Shown here: positions 42,893 through 51,322 of the stretch, piece after piece
How positions within the stretch are numbered: position 1 is the stretch's first letter
Layout: the number at the start of each line of letters is the position of its first letter
Assembly (NCBI GenBank): GCA_937929945.1
Contig: CALFUK010000090.1
Span: 1-51,431, forward strand
DNA length: 51,431 nt
Source of the DNA: an uncultured Saprospiraceae bacterium
GTDB lineage: Bacteria; Bacteroidota; Bacteroidia; Chitinophagales; Saprospiraceae
Direction of reading: 5' to 3'
Program-made: the position numbers and the translations under genes
The notes under the pieces: model-generated
Database searches by the model: none
What the model saw: the letters and a program-made list of their open reading frames with translations, nothing else
What the model was told of the DNA's origin: nothing

Positions 42893-44056
42893 CTATAGGC
42901 CCTCTATCATCTGTATCAAGGTCTGCGTCGATCCACTATCCAACCCAGCTGCCTCACTCTGCGCTAAGGCCTTCTTTGCATATTTCATTGCTTGATCTTT
43001 ATCTGCCAGCATGTAAAATAAGGCCGCCGCTGTATCATTATTAAAGTAGTTGTCATCAGAGGCAATGGACTGCAGCGCTATGTCTTTTCCTTTTTCGAAT
43101 TGTGCTTTATTTACACCATTTTCATAGATAATCCAGGCCAGGTTATTCGTGTATTCCCAGTCTGATGGCTGCCAGTGCATGGTGTAGAAATAAGCCATAT
43201 TAGTAAAGATCTCCACGTCCTCGATGTACTCACCACTCAGCATGTGCTCTAAGTACATCTTGTCTTTCAGCCGCTGAGCCTGCGAGGGTATGAGCTTATC
43301 GAGCTGAGCCTCTACATCATCAGGGGTACTCTCCGGGCCAAGATTGCCGTGGATGCCATTCAGGATCTTCGTGTCCACTTTTGATGGTGTGATGTGCTCA
43401 TAGAATTCGTCTGCGTGATCTAGCATGTATTTGAAGCGATCATCCTCTATATCGATGCCTACCAGGTCAAATATGAACTTCGTATTGCGCTCACCTGACC
43501 AATCACTCTGAGTAGCTAAGTAGTCTTCTGCTATGTCATCCACCTCATCTAATCGAAGTTCTTTCAGCAGCATACTGTAGCTCAGTAGGAAGTCAGGGTT
43601 AGATTTTTCAGCCTGATAGTTTTGCTGATAGGCCCTCAGACTGCGAGTGGTGGATGCCGCATCAGTCCCTATCTTATACATATCAGGTGCTGCAAATGCT
43701 CCTCTGGCAGTATGCACCACTTCTCCCTCTGGAGTCAAGAAATAAAAACTGGGAAAAGCCATAACCTGGTATTGCTCTGCGAATGCCAAACCGTCACCTT
43801 TCTCCATATCAAGCTTCAAATTGATGAATGACTTCTTATATAGTTTTGTGACTTCCTTGTCTTTGAAGACATTGGCATCCATCCACTTACAGGGCCCACA
43901 CCATGTGGTGTAAGCGTCCACGAAGATGAGTTTATTCTCTTGTGCCGCGAGTCGCTTAGCCTTGGCTAAATCCTCCTTAATGAATCCCATCTTCTGCCCC
44001 TGAAGACTGAACGTGAGCAGGCAGAGAGCGGCGATATGGATGAATATATGTTTCAT
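42893..44056 (-). CDS. Exported thioredoxin-family protein with C-terminal helical repeats
   Basis: This 387-residue protein has a signal peptide (1-20), then a thioredoxin-like domain (about 25-145) with the redox motif WCGPC (52-56) and a cis-proline in AFPSFYF. The remaining ~240 residues are helical and include TPR-like segments near the end. It probably reduces or isomerises disulfides in periplasmic proteins. It converges with the PorP gene with 48 bases between stops. Confidence 0.85.
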   Translation of the reverse strand: MKHIFIHIAALCLLTFSLQGQKMGFIKEDLAKAKRLAAQENKLIFVDAYTTWCGPCKWMDANVFKDKEVTKLYKKSFINLKLDMEKGDGLAFAEQYQVMAFPSFYFLTPEGEVVHTARGAFAAPDMYKIGTDAASTTRSLRAYQQNYQAEKSNPDFLLSYSMLLKELRLDEVDDIAEDYLATQSDWSGERNTKFIFDLVGIDIEDDRFKYMLDHADEFYEHITPSKVDTKILNGIHGNLGPESTPDDVEAQLDKLIPSQAQRLKDKMYLEHMLSGEYIEDVEIFTNMAYFYTMHWQPSDWEYTNNLAWIIYENGVNKAQFEKGKDIALQSIASDDNYFNNDTAAALFYMLADKDQAMKYAKKALAQSEAAGLDSGSTQTLIQMIEGL

Positions 44057-44219
44057 TTTTATGGCTTTTATCTTTGTGTGAATTCTTATTCATGACTTGC
44101 TGTTCTTGACTCTGATCATCAGAGTAAGAATATATTTATACAGACTGCTTCACCATGTTTAGGCCTTTTACTGAATTCAGCAGCGTAGTATCTGCGTATT
44201 TTCTATTGATTCCATTCAC

Positions 44220-44241
44220 AAAGTTGCTAAAAGGCAACTTT
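44220..44241. other. Perfect hairpin in the intergenic region
   Basis: AAAGTTGC and GCAACTTT pair perfectly (8 bp) around TAAAAG. It lies between the start of the thioredoxin gene and the stop of the glycosyltransferase gene. A T-containing tail follows only on one side, so function is unclear. Confidence 0.35.
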
Positions 44242-44328
44242 ACATCCCATTCATTAAGTTTCTTTTATCATAACACTTTAGGATAGGAATGCATTCCCTT
44301 TGGAAAGGGCTTTAGGTTTTCATTAATC

Positions 44329-45501
44329 CTAGGTCTCCTCTTTTTTAGCAATCACTGACGTAAAATAAGCTTCCAGCTGCTTGATCTGCTGTTCCCATGA
44401 GAACTTATCTGCGACAAACTTGAGAGCAGCCTTCTGCTGTGAGGCATACATATCGGGCTGATTCAGCAGTCGAATGCTGTATTTTATAAAATCTGAATCT
44501 GAGAAAGCGATTTTGATTACATCAGTCCCTGCCTCAATCGAAGAATTCACGATGGTCGTTGTGATGCACGGCAGCCCCATAGCCATAGCTTCTAAGATCT
44601 TATTCTGCTGTCCGGCCCCGGTGAAAAGTGGTGCTAAGAAGATCCGGGATGCACCATAGGCTACCCTGATGTCTTCGAGCTCTGACCAGACTGACACATG
44701 ATCGCAGACATAAGAGAGCACCTTATGCGATGGTCTGGCACCCGCCAATAGCAGATTCGTCTCGGGATATTTAAATCTGATGCGGGGTAGCACCTTAGTC
44801 ACTAGATACTCTGCAGCTCTCACATTCGGTGCGTAGCCTAAATTACCGATGAAGCAGAGGTCAAATTTTTTCGGCTCAGCAGACGGTTGAAAATAGTCAA
44901 TGTCCACACCGTTTGATATGACCCTAAGCGGACCAACATTCAAAAGCTCTGCATCATTCTTAGAGATCACTGTATGTCCACTAAACTGCTTGAAAATCAA
45001 TTTTTCGTAATGAGCCAGGCGCCTGGACTCTCTCCTCAAGATAGCAGCTCTGATACCAGAAGAGTAGTCAGCATCTCTCGCTGCAATGGTCGAAAAAGCG
45101 TCCATGTAATCTAACACGACTGGACAGCTTAAGCCCTCAGCATAAGGCGCCGTTCGAATAAGCTGAAAATAAGCTATATCAGGCTGGTATTCAGCGATAA
45201 GCTGCTGCACCTGCTTTTTCACCAAATCATCGTAGAAGTATGAGACCTGCATGGGCATGACCTTCAAGTGATGCTTCAATACAGACTTGTAGCGACTCAT
45301 TGACTTTACCCTGATGAAATGTAGCTCTGCACAGAATGCCTTGATGTGGTCATAATCAGCTGCACTCACCTCTCGATCCGTCAGCGCGATCAGGCTGATC
45401 TCATGCCGTCTGGATAAGATCCTGATCTGATGGAATATCCTCAGTATATCGCCCTTGATGAGCGGGAAGGGAAATCGAGATGTGACGATGGATATTTTCA
45501 A
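44329..45501 (-). CDS. GT-B glycosyltransferase (family 4-like)
   Basis: This 390-residue cytoplasmic glycosyltransferase has two Rossmann-like halves. The donor-binding region FTGAGQQNKILEAMAMGLP (about 302-320) includes the Glu-x7-Glu-type motif of GT4 enzymes. The sequence resembles sugar transferases linked to exopolysaccharide systems (stp1-like), judged from memory. It follows the glycosyltransferase at 45558 on the same strand after a 56-base gap, so they probably form a two-gene operon. Donor and acceptor are unknown. Confidence 0.85.
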   Translation of the reverse strand: MKISIVTSRFPFPLIKGDILRIFHQIRILSRRHEISLIALTDREVSAADYDHIKAFCAELHFIRVKSMSRYKSVLKHHLKVMPMQVSYFYDDLVKKQVQQLIAEYQPDIAYFQLIRTAPYAEGLSCPVVLDYMDAFSTIAARDADYSSGIRAAILRRESRRLAHYEKLIFKQFSGHTVISKNDAELLNVGPLRVISNGVDIDYFQPSAEPKKFDLCFIGNLGYAPNVRAAEYLVTKVLPRIRFKYPETNLLLAGARPSHKVLSYVCDHVSVWSELEDIRVAYGASRIFLAPLFTGAGQQNKILEAMAMGLPCITTTIVNSSIEAGTDVIKIAFSDSDFIKYSIRLLNQPDMYASQQKAALKFVADKFSWEQQIKQLEAYFTSVIAKKEET

Positions 45502-45557
45502 TTATTAAGTATCATTTAGCAATGCGTCGCGAAGATATCATTTGCTATACTTCGAAA

Positions 45558-46766
45558 CTATAAATTACGGTACTCAGAGAGTAATTTTCTTGTCAATTGA
45601 TTAATATCAAAATTCTCTTCGACGTATCTACGTGACTCTCTACCAATCTCTGCTCTCAGAGCAGGCTGGTCTATCAACTCGTCGATGCTGGAACTAAATG
45701 CTACCGCCGTATCAGCCACCATGATGTGCTGGAGATGTACAGCTGCAATGCCCTCTAAGCCAATCGATGTGCTGACTACAGGTGTCGCTAAGGCCATCGC
45801 TTCTATGATCTTGACTCGCATGCCACTGCCGGAGAATAAAGGTGTAATGAGCACATCGCAGCGACGCATGAACTCGTGTGCATCATCTACTTCTCCGACG
45901 ACTTCCACTCCAGTGAAGGCCGCATAGCGCTTAATCTGATCTACAGAAATATTTCTGCCAGCTATCTTAAACGCTGCATTATGATGTCTATCCATTATCT
46001 GAGGCCAGACCTCTGCGAGAAACCAGTCTACTCCTTCTGCATTTGGTCTCCAATCCATAGAGCCGATGAATCCGATGCTGAATACATCACGCTTTTCACT
46101 GGGCTGTACTTTATATTGACTCATATCCAGGCCGATGCTGTAAGACTGGACAGGCACCTCTCCAGACCATTGCTGAAGCAGACTCTGGTCTATGGACGAC
46201 ACTGTGGTGATCAGATCCACCGCCTGGATAGCCTCTCGTTCATATTGCTCCAGCTGTCGACTCAGGTATCCCAGTGCCCACCTTCGCCCCATATACTGCT
46301 CCCCTGACGCCAGCCTGCTCCAGATCTGATGTTCTACATTGTGTGCCCGCATGACTACTTTAGCTGCACTATGTGCTCTGATGGCATCTATATAAGGCAG
46401 TGTATAAAGACTTTCTAACTGTATGATGTCATAATCTGACTGCTTCAACATCATGATCAATGCCTCTCTGACAGGAGCATGATCAAACCGATCTACGTGG
46501 TAGGCACTCCCTCTCCATTGGCTTTTCAGGACACCGATGATCGAAGGCTCCGTGCGGATGTCCACGATTTCTATTTTAAGATACTGATCTAAATGAGATT
46601 TGGCACTCTGATGATCGACATAGTGCTTCGCTGTATTCATCGCTAAGAGGTCTATGTGGCAGCCAGCAGACTTGAGTGCTCGAGACAAGCTGTCATTCGC
46701 CACTGCCTCTCCGTCTTTCAGTGGATAAGGCAGCTTTTTTACGATGTGTAGAATTCTTAGCGGCAT
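45558..46766 (-). CDS. GT-B glycosyltransferase (family 4-like)
   Basis: This 402-residue glycosyltransferase is of the same general type as its neighbour. The C-terminal donor site contains FSGSGMRVKIIEAMALATP, again with the glutamate pair. HNVEHQIW near residue 141 and the N-terminal glycine-poor loop fit GT4 proteins. The two are distant paralogues, or parallel recruits, for one glycan. The start lies 110 bases from the divergent LolD-like gene. Confidence 0.86.
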   Translation of the reverse strand: MPLRILHIVKKLPYPLKDGEAVANDSLSRALKSAGCHIDLLAMNTAKHYVDHQSAKSHLDQYLKIEIVDIRTEPSIIGVLKSQWRGSAYHVDRFDHAPVREALIMMLKQSDYDIIQLESLYTLPYIDAIRAHSAAKVVMRAHNVEHQIWSRLASGEQYMGRRWALGYLSRQLEQYEREAIQAVDLITTVSSIDQSLLQQWSGEVPVQSYSIGLDMSQYKVQPSEKRDVFSIGFIGSMDWRPNAEGVDWFLAEVWPQIMDRHHNAAFKIAGRNISVDQIKRYAAFTGVEVVGEVDDAHEFMRRCDVLITPLFSGSGMRVKIIEAMALATPVVSTSIGLEGIAAVHLQHIMVADTAVAFSSSIDELIDQPALRAEIGRESRRYVEENFDINQLTRKLLSEYRNL

Positions 46767-46876
46767 TTATAATTGATCTCTAAGTCGTACGATCTTTATG
46801 GTTTATCATGGCAAAACAAAATCATTAACACATCGAATGTACGGAATACATAAAATCATCATACCTTGCTAAAGGA

Positions 46877-47545
46877 TTGAAAGACATGTTAGAGGCAAAT
46901 AATATTTATAAATCATATAAAGGGCTCGAAGTACTTAAGGGAGCGAGTCTGAGCATAAGCAGCTCTGAGATCATCAGCATCACTGGTAAGTCTGGATCAG
47001 GCAAAAGCACATTTCTCAATATTTTAGGCACACTGGACACCCCTGACAGGGGTGAAGTGATCATAGACAGCCAGATCGTAAACACACTTTCGGCGAATGA
47101 ATTAGCCAAATTTCGCAATCAAAAAATCGGCTTCGTCTTTCAGTTTCATCATCTTCTGCCAGAATTCACAGCACTGGAGAATGTATGCATCCCAGCCTAT
47201 ATCAGTAAAAAAAGTAAAGCTGACACCATAAAAAAAGCGAGCTCGCTACTCAGCTATCTTGGACTCGACCAAAGACTCACTCATAAACCGACGCAGCTCT
47301 CTGGTGGGGAGCAGCAGCGTGTCGCCGTTGCCAGAGCGTTGATCAATGATCCTCAGATCATATTTGCTGATGAACCCTCGGGCAATCTGGATGAAGCCTC
47401 CTCCGAAGAACTCCACAAACTACTCTTCAAGCTTCGGGATGATTTTAAGCAGTCCTTTGTCATAGTGACCCATAATAATGAATTGGCAAACATGAGTGAC
47501 AAGTGCTATAACTTATCTAACGGTACACTTCATCTAAATGAGTAA
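46877..47545 (+). CDS. LolD/MacB-type ABC transporter ATPase
   Basis: This 222-residue ATPase has Walker A GKSGSGKST (37-45), the Q-loop QFHHLLPEFTALENV typical of LolD, signature LSGGEQQRVAVARAL and Walker B IIFADEPSGNLDE. LolD powers release of lipoproteins from the inner membrane by LolCE. No LolC/E-type permease is adjacent; instead it overlaps a DUF389 membrane protein by 8 bases. The permease may be elsewhere. Confidence 0.9.
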   Translation: MKDMLEANNIYKSYKGLEVLKGASLSISSSEIISITGKSGSGKSTFLNILGTLDTPDRGEVIIDSQIVNTLSANELAKFRNQKIGFVFQFHHLLPEFTALENVCIPAYISKKSKADTIKKASSLLSYLGLDQRLTHKPTQLSGGEQQRVAVARALINDPQIIFADEPSGNLDEASSEELHKLLFKLRDDFKQSFVIVTHNNELANMSDKCYNLSNGTLHLNE

Positions 47546-48944
47546 GCAGCAAAAACAGCAGCCAGCTCCTGATGAGATACCTAAGGGTGACGTCTTCACA
47601 TTTCTGAAAGGCGTTCTTGATCTGGAGAAGGGGGTCAACTATGCGGCCACCATCGAAGAGATATCAGAAAAAAAATCCATGTTTGGCGCCAATGCCTGGA
47701 TGCTCATCTGTTCCATCATGATCGCCTCCATCGGTCTCAATACTAACTCTCAGGCAGTCATCATCGGAGCGATGCTGATCTCTCCACTTATGTCGCCGAT
47801 CTTGGGTATCGGCATGGGTGTCGCGATCAATGACCGAAAGACACTGCGGGAGTCACTGATTCATTTTGGCATCGCCATCTTAATTGCAATCGTGACATCC
47901 ACCATGTTCTTTATGATATCTCCTTTGGAAGAGCTCACCCCACAGATACAAGCGCGGACTGAGCCGACTATCTTGGACGTAGTCATTGGTATATTTGGTG
48001 GTATCGCTGGGATCATATCCATTGCTCGAAAAGATATTTCTACCACACTGCCTGGCGTGGCAATTGCTACGGCACTCATGCCCCCACTATGTGTGACAGG
48101 TTTTGGAATCGCTAATGAGCTACCCTCAGTGATGCTCAGCTCTTTGTACTTATTTCTTTTGAATGCCTTTTTCGTCTCCTTTGCCACCTATGTCATTATC
48201 AAGTACATGGGATTTCCCATCAAGGAATATGCGAATGAATTAGACAAAAAGAAGAACATGAAATTCGTCTACATTTTCACCTTGATTATGATCTTCCCCA
48301 GCATGTTCATCTTCTACAATGTATGGCTGCAGGCCAATACAAAAGCTAAGGTCAATCGATTCATAGACCACTACATCGGCGACAATGATAAATACCTCGA
48401 TGACTGGATCATCAAAGACAATCCTGATGGCTCTCAAGTCCTGATACTCAAAGTCTATAAAGACATCATCCAAAGAGAGAATGCCTCTAACTTTGAGATG
48501 GGGCTCCAGAAAGAAAGGCTAAAAAACATGACCTATGAGTTCATCTCGACATCTGATATCAAACTGGAAAAAATAAAGGAGCTGGAATCTCAAATATCCA
48601 GTCTGTCTGATTCGAATAGTGATCTGGATACCTTACTTGAACAGTCTAAGCAACACCAGCAGCTCATCACCGACCTCCAGCTAATGAATGCGCAGCGATC
48701 AGAACTAATCGATTATCGAGAAGTCGTCAAAGAGATCAGAATCCTCTACCCTGAGGTGAAAGATGTGAATATAGGGACCACCCTCATAGACCTTACTGAC
48801 AGTACCTCGCTGCAACTTCCCATCACGACGGTCGTCTGGCCAAAGTCCTACAAAGCTAAATCTAAGTCTGATCAACAACTGAAATTATTCCTACAAGAGC
48901 GGATTGACGCTGATAGCATCCGCTATGTCAGCATGAATGAATGA
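47538..48944 (+). CDS. DUF389 membrane protein with C-terminal coiled coil
   Basis: This 468-residue protein has about six membrane helices (about 45-250) with the DUF389/TIGR00341 core NSQAVIIGAMLISPLMSPILG (near 72-92) and PGVAIATALMPPL. After the membrane part, the soluble C-terminal ~210 residues include a coiled coil (about 345-395). The family has no established function. Its 8-base overlap with the LolD-like gene suggests translational coupling, which is unusual context for either family. Confidence 0.85.
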   Translation: MSKQQKQQPAPDEIPKGDVFTFLKGVLDLEKGVNYAATIEEISEKKSMFGANAWMLICSIMIASIGLNTNSQAVIIGAMLISPLMSPILGIGMGVAINDRKTLRESLIHFGIAILIAIVTSTMFFMISPLEELTPQIQARTEPTILDVVIGIFGGIAGIISIARKDISTTLPGVAIATALMPPLCVTGFGIANELPSVMLSSLYLFLLNAFFVSFATYVIIKYMGFPIKEYANELDKKKNMKFVYIFTLIMIFPSMFIFYNVWLQANTKAKVNRFIDHYIGDNDKYLDDWIIKDNPDGSQVLILKVYKDIIQRENASNFEMGLQKERLKNMTYEFISTSDIKLEKIKELESQISSLSDSNSDLDTLLEQSKQHQQLITDLQLMNAQRSELIDYREVVKEIRILYPEVKDVNIGTTLIDLTDSTSLQLPITTVVWPKSYKAKSKSDQQLKLFLQERIDADSIRYVSMNE

Positions 48945-48968
48945 TCAAGCCTATAGTGCCAGTAGAGA

Positions 48969-49085
48969 TTAGTCTAAATTTTCAGCCTTTTGCTTCTGCG
49001 CGTACCTCTTGGCCAAGAATATTAGGTGATGACTATATCCATAAAGTGGCAAGATTGTAAAGATTGAAGCTGATATAAAGACGCC
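48969..49085 (-). other. 38-codon open stretch directly after the TlpA-like gene
   Basis: In the same frame just after the TlpA-like stop codon, 38 codons stay open. They encode a hydrophobic segment (FISASIFTILPLYGY) followed by a basic tail. There is no start codon. It could be the C-terminal remnant of a membrane protein, or chance. Confidence 0.25.
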
Positions 49086-49607
49086 TCAATTCAGCTTTTC
49101 TATCTCCTTCTTGTAGTCACTGATCAGGTTAGTGCTGAAGCCCTGAGTGGTGTAGACGATTTCTCGGTCTCGATTTATGAGATAAGTCTGAGGGATGCTA
49201 AAGACACCGAGTTCGCGACTGGTGTAGGCCATCTTATCATGCATCACTTGCATCGTCCACTGCTGCTTCTCGACTAATTGGAAGAGCTTATATGTGTCAT
49301 TAGGCCTCTCTACAGATATGGCTATCACCTCTGTATTTAGTTCATCCTTCCACTGATCCGCTACTTTTTGAAACGCATCCAGCTCCGTCCTGCAGGGTCC
49401 ACACCAGCTGGCCATGATACTGATGACATAGTTTTTATCGTCGTTGAGGATATGAGCTAACTGCTTGGTGCTGTTATCACCTAAGGTCACCACGATATCG
49501 ACTGTCTCCTTCGTGCTACTGTGTTTACTCTGGACTGGGAATAACTCCTGAGCAGAACTAGAGCACGATACCATTGCCATGATCATTAGGCTTACAAATA
49601 TTTTCAT
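49086..49607 (-). CDS. TlpA/thioredoxin-like lipoprotein
   Basis: This 173-residue exported lipoprotein has a lipobox MVSC (Cys15). The thioredoxin fold carries WCGPC with Cys69 and Cys72 and a cis-proline in FSIPQTYLI, as in TlpA/ResA-type periplasmic disulfide reductases. The ATG at 49607 is chosen because it gives a proper signal peptide and lies 17 bases after a TAnnTTTG promoter; the longer frame to 49667 would precede that promoter. It is divergent from uxaC. Confidence 0.88.
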   Translation of the reverse strand: MKIFVSLMIMAMVSCSSSAQELFPVQSKHSSTKETVDIVVTLGDNSTKQLAHILNDDKNYVISIMASWCGPCRTELDAFQKVADQWKDELNTEVIAISVERPNDTYKLFQLVEKQQWTMQVMHDKMAYTSRELGVFSIPQTYLINRDREIVYTTQGFSTNLISDYKKEIEKLN

Positions 49608-49623
49608 AGATAAGCTTGAGTTG

Positions 49624-49631
49624 CAAATATA
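49624..49631 (-). promoter_or_regulatory. Bacteroidota -7 promoter element of the TlpA-like gene
   Basis: TATATTTG on the minus strand fits TAnnTTTG, 16 bases upstream of the ATG at 49607. Its upstream sequence overlaps the left end of leader-repeat copy C. Confidence 0.6.
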
Positions 49632-49725
49632 TGAAACGTCTATGACGTAGATAACTAAGACACCCAAATAGATGATTAATTCTTAGTTATTTGCTGATCG
49701 GCATTTAGCCTTGAAATTTAAACAT
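49631..49725 (+). repeat. Dispersed leader repeat, copy C, before uxaC
   Basis: This 95-base copy ends at the uxaC ATG (49726). It carries a perfect 10-base inverted repeat, ATAACTAAGA (49651-49660) and TCTTAGTTAT (49681-49690), separated by 20 bases. It is the best reference copy for the family. Confidence 0.85.
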
Positions 49726-51126
49726 ATGAAACAAACATTTATCACGGAAGGCTTTTTATTGCAGAGCTCATTCGCTCAAGAGCTATATCATGATCATGCT
49801 GCGGACCTCCCGATCAATGATTATCATAATCACCTGTCACCGGCAGCCATAGCAGAGAATAGATCATTCAAAAATATATCTGAGGTATGGCTCGATGGTG
49901 ATCACTACAAGTGGCGAGCCATGCGAGCTAACGGTATAGCAGAATCATACATCACTGGGGGAGCAGATGATCGTGATAAATTTCTGAAGTGGTCACAGAC
50001 TGTCCCCTACACCATGCGAAATCCGCTGTATCACTGGACACACCTCGAACTCCTGCGGTACTTTGGCATCAGCGAACTACTGGATGATCAGTCAGCCATC
50101 AATATTTACGAGCAGACATCAGCTCTACTACAAAAGCCAGAAAATTCAGCGCAGGGATTACTAAGGCAAATGAAGGTGGAGCTGGTCTGTACCACTGATG
50201 ACCCCACCGATAGCTTAGTGCACCATAAAGCCATGCAAGCTTCTGCAAGTGATATCAAGCTACTACCTACCTTCAGGCCAGATCGATACTGCCATATCAA
50301 TCACCCAGATTTCTTGACGTACCTACAAGCATTAGGTGAGACAGTCGGACATGAGATACATTCATTTGATGCATTGATCGAAGCCTTAGAAAATCGGATT
50401 CATCATTTTGGCACTCATGGCTGTCGTCTCGCCGATCATGGGTTAGCTCAGCTTTTTAAGATTGATGAGCAGATGACTGATGAGCATGGCATCCTGAGCA
50501 AGCGAATCGCAGGGCGGCATTTGACAAAGAAAGATGCGGCTGTTTTCCAGATGGCAGTCCTCCATGAATTAGGAAAGATATACCACAGAGAAGGCTGGGT
50601 CATGCAGCTGCACCTGGGTGCCATGCGCAACAATAATGATCGACTCATGCACGCAGTGGGTGCAGACGCAGGCTGTGACAGCATTGGGGACTATGAGCAA
50701 GGCGAAGGCCTATCGTATTTTATGAACAGCCTGGATCGCATCGATCAGTTGCCTAAGACGATCCTCTATAATTTAAACCCAAGAGACAATGAGCTCTTCG
50801 CCACCATGGCAGGCAATTATAATGATGGTAGCTCCATTGGAAAAATTCAGTGGGGATCAGCCTGGTGGTTTCTGGATCAAAAAGACGGAATGGAAAAACA
50901 GATCAATACGCTATCTAATATGGGCCTGTTGAGCCGCTTCATCGGTATGCTGACAGACAGCAGGAGCTTTTTATCTTTTCCTCGTCACGAATATTTTAGA
51001 CGGATACTATGCCAAGTGATTGGTGCAGATGTGGATGCTGGCTTATTACCGAAGGATATGAATTTTCTCGGTCAGATGGTCAAAGACATCTGCTATCATA
51101 ATGCAAAGCAGTATTTTAATTTTTAA
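49726..51126 (+). CDS. uxaC: Uronate isomerase
   Basis: This 466-residue enzyme of the amidohydrolase superfamily isomerises D-glucuronate to D-fructuronate and D-galacturonate to D-tagaturonate, the first step of hexuronate breakdown. The metal-binding HxH is in DYHNHL near residues 33-38; other family blocks are MRNPLYHWTHLEL, CTTDDPTDSL and LHLGAMRNNN. Length is normal. The start at 49726 is fixed by the end of the leader repeat. It is followed by two tandem leader repeats and a TRAP substrate-binding gene, suggesting a uronate uptake and catabolism locus. Confidence 0.95.
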   Translation: MKQTFITEGFLLQSSFAQELYHDHAADLPINDYHNHLSPAAIAENRSFKNISEVWLDGDHYKWRAMRANGIAESYITGGADDRDKFLKWSQTVPYTMRNPLYHWTHLELLRYFGISELLDDQSAINIYEQTSALLQKPENSAQGLLRQMKVELVCTTDDPTDSLVHHKAMQASASDIKLLPTFRPDRYCHINHPDFLTYLQALGETVGHEIHSFDALIEALENRIHHFGTHGCRLADHGLAQLFKIDEQMTDEHGILSKRIAGRHLTKKDAAVFQMAVLHELGKIYHREGWVMQLHLGAMRNNNDRLMHAVGADAGCDSIGDYEQGEGLSYFMNSLDRIDQLPKTILYNLNPRDNELFATMAGNYNDGSSIGKIQWGSAWWFLDQKDGMEKQINTLSNMGLLSRFIGMLTDSRSFLSFPRHEYFRRILCQVIGADVDAGLLPKDMNFLGQMVKDICYHNAKQYFNF

Positions 51127-51136
51127 TCAATAGAAA

Positions 51137-51230
51137 ATGAAACGTCTATGACTTTGACAATTAAGATGCCAAAGGGGATGATTGGTCTTAGTTATTTGCT
51201 AATTTGTATGTCGCCTCGAAATATAAACAT
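51137..51230 (+). repeat. Dispersed leader repeat, copy D (tandem with E)
   Basis: This 94-base copy begins with ATGAAACGTCTATGAC and ends with AAATATAAACAT, directly joining copy E. It starts 10 bases after the uxaC stop. Its inverted arms pair with one mismatch and one wobble. Confidence 0.85.
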
Positions 51231-51322
51231 ATGAAACGTTTATGACCTAGATAATTAAGACAACCAAGGATGATTAAACCTAGTTATTTACTGATTGGCA
51301 TTCAATTGAAAAAATTAAACAC
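51231..51322 (+). repeat. Dispersed leader repeat, copy E (tandem with D)
   Basis: This 92-base copy ends exactly at the ATG of the last gene (51323). Together with copy D it forms a head-to-tail pair, the only tandem case in the window. Confidence 0.85.

Noticed and set aside
44296-44309. CCCTTTGGAAAGGG palindrome as a terminator of the glycosyltransferase operon
   Set aside because: It lies downstream of the stop but has a very tight loop and no T tract on the minus strand.
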